From contig PFMK01000058.1 in assembly GCA_002785215.1 (NCBI GenBank), positions 1 through 5,155 of the forward strand: DNA of 5,155 nt, written 5' to 3'. The translations under genes were made by a program, and so were the position numbers. Positions 1-4,963 of the stretch are shown here, piece after piece. This stretch comes from Candidatus Gottesmanbacteria bacterium CG_4_10_14_0_8_um_filter_37_24. GTDB taxonomy: Bacteria; Patescibacteriota; Microgenomatia; 2-02-FULL-39-11. Each line of letters starts with the position of its first letter. Within the stretch, counting starts at the first letter, position 1. The notes under the pieces were generated by a model, which saw nothing but the letters and a program-made list of their open reading frames with translations, did no database searches and had not been told where the DNA came from.

Positions 1-31
1 AGTTATGAATAAAAACTTGTGCTTTATAGAA

Positions 32-1162
32 CTAGGAAGTAATATTTTCCTTGAAAATTAATTCTCCGATTGCGTTAAGAAGATTATCTATTCCCTCACC
101 GGTTTTTGCAGATATAAACTGCAGATTAGACCCGATATATCTTTTCGATAAACTTATTTTATCTACGGATTTTGCCTTATCTATTTTAGTAAATACGTAT
201 AGACAATTTTTTTTCTCCATCATCAGATCATATAATATTTCTTCAACTACCCTTAATTTATCTACAAATTCAGGATCAGATATATCAACAACCACCAGAA
301 GTAAATCAGCATTTACAGATTCCAAAAGGGTAGATTTGAAAGCGTCGATGAGACTCGGCGGAAGATTTTTAATAAATCCGATTGTATCAGTTAAAATTAT
401 ATCTTTCTTTTTAGAAGGGATGTAGACCTTTCCCACGCTACTATCCAAAGTTGCAAAAAGGGCATCATCCACTAGGTTGATTTTATTTGTTAACCGGTTA
501 TATAACATCGTTTTCCCAGCATTGGTGTATCCTACTATTGCGGTCGTAAGGAATCCTATACTTCTCCGTTTTGCGATTTGTTTTACTCTCTCTTTTGACA
601 ACTTAAGAAGTTCTATAGATATCTGTTTCATCTCGTTTCTCCAGTGCCGCTTCATAAGCTCCGTATTGGTTTCACCAACCCCAATTGTTCCTATACCGCC
701 ACCTTGCCTTGAAAGGATATATCCCATGCCATAAGTTCTGGGACCCATATGGCGAAGATTGGCAAGATCTATTTGCAGTTTTGCTTCCTTCGTATGGGCA
801 TGTAATTGAAAGATCTGCAAAATAAGATCTACCCTGTCCCAAACTTTGACCTTTGGATTTGATCGGAAGAATATTTTCTCAAGTGTATATAGTTGGCCTG
901 GTTTCAGAATATTATTGATAACTACAATATCAATTTTTTCTTCTGCAATAGAATCTGCTACTTCCTGTGATTTTCCAGATCCTATGTATGTCGCTTTTTG
1001 TGGATAGTCTGCTTTTTGGATTATTGCTGAAAAAACTCCTCCTTTTAATGTTTTTATTAAGGATTCCAGTTCTTCCATGTCATGAAGAATTGTTTCGCTG
1101 TTCGTACCTTTAGGTACCAAACCGACCATCATGAACCGCAGTTGTTCTCTGAGTTCCTGCAT
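32..1162 (-). CDS. hflX: GTPase HflX (ribosome-splitting/rescue GTPase)
   Basis: A 376-residue TRAFAC-class GTPase with HflX architecture. The N-terminal HflX domain (about 1-150) carries the YIGSGK element (59-64), a VWDRVDLILQIF helix (107-118) and a glycine-rich RQGGGIG segment (152-158). A helical linker (165-200) leads to the G domain. G1 is GYTNAGKT (211-218), switch I is FATLDSSVGK (236-245), G3 is DTIGF (259-263), G4 is TKID (325-328) and G5 is SAKTGEG (351-357). The family binds the ribosomal E-site/50S region and splits stalled or hibernating 70S ribosomes in a GTP-dependent way; this role is known for the family, not shown here. Several usually conserved positions differ: GTIGVGETNTELM replaces the usual GTRGPGETQLETD, switch I lacks the usual DPTTR, and G4 begins with T instead of N. 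Length fits a short HflX without a long C-terminal extension. Met1 is preceded by only a weak AGAG at 12 bases; Met11/Met12 have no better site. It lies 52 bases downstream of the zinc-ribbon gene on the same strand. Confidence 0.95.
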   Translation of the reverse strand: MQELREQLRFMMVGLVPKGTNSETILHDMEELESLIKTLKGGVFSAIIQKADYPQKATYIGSGKSQEVADSIAEEKIDIVVINNILKPGQLYTLEKIFFRSNPKVKVWDRVDLILQIFQLHAHTKEAKLQIDLANLRHMGPRTYGMGYILSRQGGGIGTIGVGETNTELMKRHWRNEMKQISIELLKLSKERVKQIAKRRSIGFLTTAIVGYTNAGKTMLYNRLTNKINLVDDALFATLDSSVGKVYIPSKKKDIILTDTIGFIKNLPPSLIDAFKSTLLESVNADLLLVVVDISDPEFVDKLRVVEEILYDLMMEKKNCLYVFTKIDKAKSVDKISLSKRYIGSNLQFISAKTGEGIDNLLNAIGELIFKENITS

Positions 1163-1214
1163 AAATAAATTTATCTCTTGAATATAAACTCGGAAGTATT
1201 ATAAAGATAAATCT

Positions 1215-1850
1215 TTATTTTTCCGATACAGAAGGTTCCGATTGAGCTTTTACTTCAGAGGTGTCTTTCTTTTTCTTTTTTTTAGCAACTGTTTTTTTAA
1301 CTGCTTTTATGGATTTAATTTCTTTTATTTCCAATACCTCCGGAGAAATATTATCTTTTGGAGCAGAGCTTTTAATTTTATCTTGCTTAAAGTAATTTAA
1401 GATCTGGTCCAGTTTGGCATTCATCATATCTAACTGTTTTTTCAGTTTTTCGTCTGTTTCACCTATCCCTGATTTGGTAAAATTACCTCTTGGTTTTCCC
1501 TTATTGCCAAAGCATTCATGGCAATAAATCGGTTTACCGGGCGTAGGCCTGAAAGGTACTTCACAGTTCTTTCCGCATTCATCACATGTTGCCTGATGCA
1601 TTTCGGATCTGCCTTCATGCCTGTCGCCAAAATCTCTTCTTCCAAAATCCCGCTTCTCAAACCTCTCATTGCCTCTTCCCCCTTTATCTTCGAAGCAATT
1701 ACTGCAGTAAATAGGCTTACCGGAACTAGGCCTGAAAGGTACTTCACAGTTCTTTCCGCACTTCGTACATGTAGCCGGAAACATTTCTGATCTTCCCTGG
1801 TTTCTGTTGTCAAATCTGCGTCCACTGCTTCTTTTTCCAAAATTATTCAT
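1215..1850 (-). CDS. Tandem CxxC-x17-CxxC zinc-ribbon protein with Arg/Gly-rich linkers and Lys-rich tail
   Basis: A 211-residue protein with two near-identical zinc-ribbon modules. Module 1 has Cys28, 31, 49 and 52; module 2 has Cys89, 92, 110 and 113. In each, exactly 17 residues separate the CxxC pairs, matching the CxxC-x17-CxxC family (TIGR04272 type), and an extra Cys follows in GKNC (35 and 96). Both modules read GKNCEVPFRP then GKPIYC. The flanks are rich in Arg, Gly, Phe and Asp (1-22 and 57-83, ending GRSEM each time), resembling disordered RNA-binding RGG-like segments. Residues 134-153 form a short amphipathic helix or coiled coil, perhaps for oligomerisation. The tail (155-211) is Lys-rich with six lysines at about 190-195. 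No catalytic domain is seen. Structural zinc binding and a nucleic-acid or ribosome-associated role are inferred; the family function is not established. The ATG at 1850 has no Shine-Dalgarno sequence, but TATAAT lies just upstream. Probably co-transcribed with hflX. Confidence 0.88.
   Translation of the reverse strand: MNNFGKRSSGRRFDNRNQGRSEMFPATCTKCGKNCEVPFRPSSGKPIYCSNCFEDKGGRGNERFEKRDFGRRDFGDRHEGRSEMHQATCDECGKNCEVPFRPTPGKPIYCHECFGNKGKPRGNFTKSGIGETDEKLKKQLDMMNAKLDQILNYFKQDKIKSSAPKDNISPEVLEIKEIKSIKAVKKTVAKKKKKKDTSEVKAQSEPSVSEK
1544..1577. repeat. Intragenic direct repeat, copy 1 (zinc-ribbon module 2)
   Basis: This stretch, which opens taggcctgaaaggtactt on the plus strand, is identical over 34 bases to 1727-1760. 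The copies are 183 bases (61 codons) apart and both encode the end of GKNCEVPFRP in the zinc-ribbon gene. Identity at DNA level beyond what the protein requires points to a fairly recent internal duplication or ongoing gene conversion. Confidence 0.9.
1727..1760. repeat. Intragenic direct repeat, copy 2 (zinc-ribbon module 1)
   Basis: Second copy of the 34-base exact repeat at 1544-1577, in the same reading frame. Similarity continues at lower identity on both sides, through the CxxC pairs and the IYC segment, so the duplicated unit is the whole 61-residue module. Confidence 0.9.
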
Positions 1851-1861
1851 AATTTATATGT

Positions 1862-1867
1862 ATTATA
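1862..1867 (-). promoter_or_regulatory. Candidate -10 box (TATAAT) of the zinc-ribbon/hflX unit
   Basis: On the minus strand a perfect TATAAT lies 11 bases before the ATG at 1850. A start site 6-7 bases past the box would leave a leader of about 4-5 bases, so the message would be almost leaderless, in keeping with the lack of a Shine-Dalgarno sequence. No good -35 hexamer is found 16-18 bases upstream. In an AT-rich intergenic region such a hexamer can arise by chance, so support is modest. Confidence 0.4.
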
Positions 1868-1948
1868 CACTAAATTCTAAAATAATGCTCGTACAAGATA
1901 TAAAATCAATCTATTATTTTCTTCTATAATCCGTAATATCACACATTA

Positions 1949-1977
1949 TAGAACTAAATATTTAAGTAAAAGTTCTA
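1949..1977. repeat. 7-bp inverted repeat TAGAACT/AGTTCTA
   Basis: TAGAACT (1949-1955) and AGTTCTA (1971-1977) are perfect reverse complements around a 15-base AT-rich centre. It lies in the divergent intergenic region about 100 bases from the zinc-ribbon start and 240 from the membrane-protein start. It could be an operator or a weak hairpin; no T-tract follows, so it is not a terminator. Confidence 0.35.
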
Positions 1978-2031
1978 ATGCTGTTCGTTGTTATTGGTAT
2001 TTTTATGGCTTTATACCCATCTTACTCAGGT

Positions 2032-2052
2032 TTGCAACTTAATTAGTTGCAA
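2032..2052. repeat. 8-bp palindrome TTGCAACT-taatt-AGTTGCAA
   Basis: Perfect 8-bp arms around a 5-base spacer. It overlaps the last three bases of the left outer arm, so both stems cannot be complete at once. Its size and symmetry also fit a dimeric repressor operator, loosely like MarR-type sites, but no regulator gene is present to support that. Confidence 0.6.
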
Positions 2053-2055
2053 TAG

Positions 2056-2093
2056 CTGACTCGCCTCGCTGAAGCTACGGCGAAGCGGGTTAG
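2056..2093. repeat. GC-rich 38-base hairpin
   Basis: CTGACTCGCCTCGCTG (2056-2071) folds back on CGGCGAAGCGGGTTAG (2078-2093). Sixteen of seventeen facing positions from the foot pair, counting a few G-T wobbles, with one C-A mismatch at 2065/2084 and a short apical loop. Its GC content is well above that of the flanking AT-rich sequence, a composition typical of dispersed palindromic repeats (REP-like units) or of a stable RNA helix. Confidence 0.75.
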
Positions 2094-2153
2094 ATGGGGC
2101 TGTGCTGGAAAAACTTATTTCAAACCTGAGTTTTTTCAGTATACACAGAATTC

Positions 2154-2182
2154 TTGCATAAAGATACTGAAAGATATTAAAA
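2154..2182 (+). promoter_or_regulatory. Weak candidate promoter for the membrane-protein gene
   Basis: TTGCAT (2154-2159) can serve as a -35 box with TATTAA (2175-2180) at 15 bases or TTAAAA (2177-2182) at 17 bases as -10. Transcription would start near 2187-2190, downstream of the structured element, leaving a leader of about 30 bases that contains GGAGG. The match is loose. Confidence 0.25.
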
Positions 2183-2194
2183 TTCAATTCAAGT

Positions 2195-2199
2195 GGAGG
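2195..2199 (+). promoter_or_regulatory. Shine-Dalgarno-like GGAGG at unusual spacing
   Basis: The only strong Shine-Dalgarno core in the window. It lies 20 bases before the in-frame ATG at 2220 and overlaps the in-frame GTG at 2193, so it suits neither start well. No in-frame ATG, GTG or TTG lies at the ideal 5-9 base distance. Confidence 0.4.
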
Positions 2200-2219
2200 A
2201 TAAAAATAAATATCTTTGC

Positions 2220-3668
2220 ATGAAAAAAAGGATCAGAATAATATTTAAAAGTCCACAAGTATCATCGATACTATTTCTTCTCTTATTTATCGTAATTCAC
2301 GTTTCTCTTCTTTTAAATACAACATTTATTGATTGGCCGGAGATCATCCTTTTCCCCTGGTTGATGAAACAGGGCTTGTTGCTTTATAAGGATATGATCG
2401 TTGTTCATTCCCCTGGGTCTGTATATCTATCTTATTTATTTTTTAATTTGACGGGGTATACAGTGTTTTGGTATAGAGTCTTTGCTTATACAGTTATTAT
2501 TACAATCGACATTCTTTTATACCTTTTAACCTTACATTTATGGAAAAAACGTGCTATTGCAGTTCTAATAACAGCAGTATATATCTTTTTCCAGGTACCG
2601 CTTCAGGGGAATTCCATTTGGCAGGAATTAATATTTACTCCATTCATGCTTCTTACCTACTGGGTTTTAGGTAAATATATTCAGATCCAGAAATTAAAAT
2701 ATCTCTTTATAGTGAGTTTAATTTTCGGTTTATCTCTTCTTATCAAACAAAATGCTTTATATCCATTAACAGGAACAGCAATCTTTCTTTTATTTTTACA
2801 CTTTAAACATCCACTTGAAGCATTTAGAAGAATTATTCTGCTTATTTTTATTCCTGCATCGCTAGTTGTACTTCTATGGTTTTTTTACTCTTCTACAGGC
2901 TTACAGCATGAATTTGTTCTCTGGGTAATTCAATACCCCTTTTTACTTATTGGAAAGGAGCGTTCTTACGTAATATTACCATCACTCATGCTTTCATTTA
3001 AGATTGCTGCTATATTTGCCGGTATACCAATTTCCTTTATATTAGTCTTTCTTAAAGGTATTAATAAACAAGAACGATATAAAATCGTATTCCTTATCTT
3101 ATTTTGTTTCAGTCTTATTATGGCTGGGTTGCCCCGATGGGAAGAGTTCCGGATGCAACCATCATTACCTTTTGCAATGTTGTCATTGGGATTTATTATT
3201 AACAACTTTTATTCTCTTCAAGAAAGAAAGAATATAAAATATCTCCTTTTTATTCTTATTTTTCCTATACTCATTTTCTCTCTGCGGTATGTGTATAGGT
3301 TCTATAGAATAGAGAATCCCAAGATGCATCAATTCCTTACTGAAAAAAATAAAATTATTGCTCAAGAAATTAACCACTATATTGGAAATGGTTCATTCTA
3401 TCTTTTAGGTAATTATGAATACTTCTATTACTTAATGAATCGGAAACCTGAAGTTGTCCCCTGGACACAACATTTTCCATGGTTAATGAATGTAGACAAT
3501 TTAGAATTGAAAATGTTAGATCAGTTGAATAAAGCTAATATCACATATATCGTATTAACAAAAAGTGAAATTCCAAAAGGGTTTATTCCTTACCTAAATC
3601 AATATTACGAGTTTGTGTATGAATTATCCGATGGCGGATGGATAATAAAGAAAAAGATGGGTCCTTAG
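2220..3668 (+). CDS. Polytopic membrane protein, GT-C type glycosyltransferase-like (GT39/ArnT/PMT-related)
   Basis: 482 residues from the ATG at 2220; an in-frame GTG at 2193 would add nine residues, KYLC among them. I prefer the ATG because it opens with a normal Lys/Arg-rich MKKRIRIIFK before the first membrane span. About 11 hydrophobic spans are visible (roughly 15-33, 82-104, 110-126, 134-150, 160-177, 180-195, 203-222, 255-277, 286-303, 315-330, 339-356). The large first outer loop (34-80) contains DWPE (38-41), YKD (56-58) and HSPG (63-66). This matches the GT-C layout, where an acidic residue in the first extracytoplasmic loop is catalytic and a HxP-like motif follows. PRWEEFRMQPSLPF (305-318) resembles a conserved loop of related bacterial proteins. 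Residues 366-482 form a soluble C-terminal domain. Such enzymes move sugars from polyprenyl-phosphate donors to lipids, glycans or proteins outside the membrane. Donor and acceptor cannot be named. It stands alone on its strand and divergent from the zinc-ribbon gene. Confidence 0.8.
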   Translation: MKKRIRIIFKSPQVSSILFLLLFIVIHVSLLLNTTFIDWPEIILFPWLMKQGLLLYKDMIVVHSPGSVYLSYLFFNLTGYTVFWYRVFAYTVIITIDILLYLLTLHLWKKRAIAVLITAVYIFFQVPLQGNSIWQELIFTPFMLLTYWVLGKYIQIQKLKYLFIVSLIFGLSLLIKQNALYPLTGTAIFLLFLHFKHPLEAFRRIILLIFIPASLVVLLWFFYSSTGLQHEFVLWVIQYPFLLIGKERSYVILPSLMLSFKIAAIFAGIPISFILVFLKGINKQERYKIVFLILFCFSLIMAGLPRWEEFRMQPSLPFAMLSLGFIINNFYSLQERKNIKYLLFILIFPILIFSLRYVYRFYRIENPKMHQFLTEKNKIIAQEINHYIGNGSFYLLGNYEYFYYLMNRKPEVVPWTQHFPWLMNVDNLELKMLDQLNKANITYIVLTKSEIPKGFIPYLNQYYEFVYELSDGGWIIKKKMGP

Positions 3669-3689
3669 CTTTAACAACACAACTTAAGT

Positions 3690-3704
3690 ACTTTTCGTAA
3701 AGGT
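3690..3704 (+). terminator. Weak hairpin after the membrane-protein gene
   Basis: ACTTTT (3690-3695) can pair with AAAGGT (3699-3704) across a CGT loop, 22 bases after the stop codon. The stem is short and AT-rich with one wobble, and the following ttactttgttt is only loosely T-rich, so this is a poor terminator candidate. The rest of 3705-3868 shows no gene, tRNA or clear motif. Confidence 0.2.
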
Positions 3705-3868
3705 TTACTTTGTTTAAGCACAGATAATATCCTATTAGGTTCGAAGTCCGTCTTAGATGCGGATGTTGTTTGATATAGAAGTGTCTAGGCCTAATGGTAA
3801 ATAAGTGTTGGTAAAATCGGAGTTTTGTCCTATTGTAATCTTCTAATCTCTTTGATATTGTCCCCTAT

Positions 3869-4061
3869 ATGATCAATTTCTCTAAAAACAGGGTTACCTG
3901 TAAGACCTGTAATAGTAAATTACTACGGTGGGGAAAAAAGCAATACAGGAACCCTAAGATACTACTGTTCCCACTGTAGAAAAACATATTCCTCCTATCA
4001 AAAGACATCAGGAAAAAAGAAATCTGATCTTTTCTGGTTTGAGAGATATGTTCTAGGAGGA
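3869..4061 (+). pseudogene. N-terminal zinc-ribbon part of the transposase, interrupted by a frame disruption
   Basis: From ATG 3869 one frame reads MINFSKNRVTCKTCNSKLLR then WGK, giving the first Cys pair (CKTC, residues 11-14), and runs to a stop at 3977-3979. The frame that continues into the DDE body reads SNTGTLRYYCSHCRKTYSSY from 3939, giving the second Cys pair (CSHC). Removing one A from the A6 run at 3934-3939 joins them into RWGKSNTGTLRYYCSHC, an ordinary transposase zinc ribbon with two CxxC pairs. The intact protein would be about 331 residues. The body frame has a stop at 3870-3872 and no ATG before its TTG at 4062, so the gene as written cannot yield the whole protein without a shift. 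A real mutation, an assembly indel or slippage at the A run are all possible. No Shine-Dalgarno sequence precedes 3869. Confidence 0.7.
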
Positions 4062-4865
4062 TTGATTTATGATCAGTTACACTCCTGGAGTGGCTATTCA
4101 GTCAGACAGCTGGAGAATATATTCCACCATTTTCTCAATCAAATACCACCCATAATCGATATTCCCGAATTAACCACAGAAGTATCCTACCTCCTTATTG
4201 ATGGGTTATGGTTTGGAAAAAGATATTGTTTAATGCTCTATAGGCACCATAAAAGGAAAACCCTTATCCACGCTTCATTTGTTTCAAGAGAGCGTGGATC
4301 GCTGATTGCAAAAGACCTGAAAATACTTAAAGAGAAATACAGATTCTCAGGTATTGTTTCTGATGGAGGAACAGGAATAGGGAATGCTGTATATACAAAG
4401 TTTGGTAATATCCCGCACAAGATATGCATGGCTCATCTTCATAGAGACATCATTAATACAATTGGCAGGTATCCTAAGGACAAAAGAGTGAGAGATCTTA
4501 AAAGAATAGCTGATCATATATGGTTGATTGAATCCAAAGAGGCCTTAAACTGGTGGAGGGATAAACTGCAGAAATGGATAGATAAAAACAGAGAGTTTTT
4601 AACTGAAACAAAGCACCTTGATACCGGAGGCTGGTGGTATATCCATAAGGGGGTCAGAAAGGCAGTACGAATACTGATTTCCCTTCCTGATACCAGCTTC
4701 AAATTTCTGAATCATCCTTTAATACCGAAAACCACTAACAAGTTGGAAGGATCAATCTCTGTGTTGTCCAGGAAACATAACATCCATAAGGGATTAAAAA
4801 GAGAAAGGGTTAAGACTTTTATTTCCTGGTTTATTTACTTTTACAACCGGAAAATACTATCCTAG
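4062..4865 (+). CDS. IS256/Mutator-type DDE transposase, zinc-binding variant, catalytic body
   Basis: From a TTG at 4062 the uninterrupted frame gives 267 residues; the same frame is open back to 3873. The RNase H-like DDE core is visible. The first Asp is in LLIDGLWFG (Asp47) and the second in IVSDGGTGIGNA (Asp101). The C-x2-H signature of the IS256/MULE group is in CMAHLHRD (Cys122, His125), and the catalytic Glu is in TTNKLEGSIS (Glu229), followed by RKHNIHKGL. The upstream Cys4 ribbon (3899-3977, split between frames) marks the variant with an N-terminal zinc finger; I associate it with the group NCBI names IS256 variant Zn-binding, related to IS1249, from memory. The enzyme would cut and join the ends of its own element. 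The TTG is probably not a native start, because about 64 codons of homologous sequence lie before it. Unless slippage restores the frame, the copy is likely inactive for DNA-end recognition though all catalytic residues remain. Confidence 0.85.
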   Translation: MIYDQLHSWSGYSVRQLENIFHHFLNQIPPIIDIPELTTEVSYLLIDGLWFGKRYCLMLYRHHKRKTLIHASFVSRERGSLIAKDLKILKEKYRFSGIVSDGGTGIGNAVYTKFGNIPHKICMAHLHRDIINTIGRYPKDKRVRDLKRIADHIWLIESKEALNWWRDKLQKWIDKNREFLTETKHLDTGGWWYIHKGVRKAVRILISLPDTSFKFLNHPLIPKTTNKLEGSISVLSRKHNIHKGLKRERVKTFISWFIYFYNRKILS

Positions 4866-4937
4866 AGGAAAAACTAAAAAGCTGGAAATATCAACAGTTA
4901 ATTGCTATTAAGCCGTCATGAAGCAAGGAGGGAATGA

Positions 4938-4959
4938 ATAATTATAACTTTTTAATTAT
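4938..4959 (-). terminator. Weak AT-only hairpin downstream of galU
   Basis: ATAATTA (4938-4944) and TAATTAT (4953-4959) are complementary around an 8-base loop, starting five bases after the galU stop on the minus strand. The stem has no G-C pairs and lacks a T-tract in that direction, so it is at best a weak 3' end signal. Confidence 0.2.
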
Positions 4960-4963
4960 CGTC

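Larger units (their letters stand above)
2016..2136 (+). other. Highly structured intergenic element (structured RNA leader or small palindromic mobile element)
   Basis: The outer arms ACTCAGGTTTG (2024-2034) and CAAACCTGAGT (2121-2131) are a perfect 11-bp inverted repeat. They enclose a TTGCAACT/AGTTGCAA palindrome (2032-2052) and a long GC-rich hairpin (2056-2093). CCCATCT (2016-2022) can pair with AGATGGG (2092-2098), which crosses the outer stem, so a pseudoknot or two exclusive folds are possible. The right arm runs into T6 (2131-2136), as in an intrinsic terminator read on the plus strand, but the enclosed loop is about 86 bases, far longer than a normal terminator loop. No open frame explains it. 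The two main readings are a cis-acting or small RNA ending about 85 bases before the membrane-protein ATG, or a non-autonomous MITE or REP-like element with 11-bp terminal repeats. I do not recognise a known riboswitch class. Confidence 0.6.
3852..4894 (+). mobile_element. IS256/Mutator-type insertion sequence, ends uncertain
   Basis: The element is defined by the DDE transposase it carries. The only inverted-repeat candidate bracketing the gene is TTGATATTgTCC (3852-3863) against GGAAATATCAA (4884-4894). Eight bases match exactly (TTGATATT/AATATCAA) and a few more match with a one-base gap. The arms sit 17 bases before the ATG and 29 after the stop, a plausible tight layout of about 1.05 kb, but the repeat is short for this group and no target duplication is visible. 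Treat the boundaries as a guess; that an IS is present is well supported. Confidence 0.4.

Noticed and set aside
51..734. Open frames on the plus strand opposite hflX
   Set aside because: They are antisense shadows of a well-conserved GTPase gene, with no recognisable domain and no ribosome site.
1201..1218. AT-rich palindrome ATAAAGAT/ATCTTTAT at the end of the zinc-ribbon gene as a terminator
   Set aside because: The loop is only two bases, the stem is nearly all A-T, it overlaps the stop codon, and no T-tract follows in the direction of the gene.
1463..1840. Overlapping open frames on both strands inside the zinc-ribbon gene
   Set aside because: They arise because the duplicated module keeps the same alternative frames open twice; their products have no family resemblance, while the 211-residue frame has the exact zinc-ribbon spacing.
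3738..3749. GGTTCGAAGTCC, resembling a tRNA T-loop
   Set aside because: The flanking bases do not form a 5-bp T stem, and no acceptor, D or anticodon arms can be found in the preceding 60 bases.
3870..3872. TGA before the transposase body read as sense (UGA = Gly code of some candidate phyla)
   Set aside because: The upstream Cys pair is in a different frame, so recoding TGA does not repair the gene, and no other gene here needs UGA as sense.
3934..3940. A_AAA_AAG as a programmed -1 ribosomal frameshift site
   Set aside because: It is in the right phase for -1 slippage, but joining the two zinc-ribbon halves needs +1 (or -2); a -1 shift enters the third frame, not the transposase frame.
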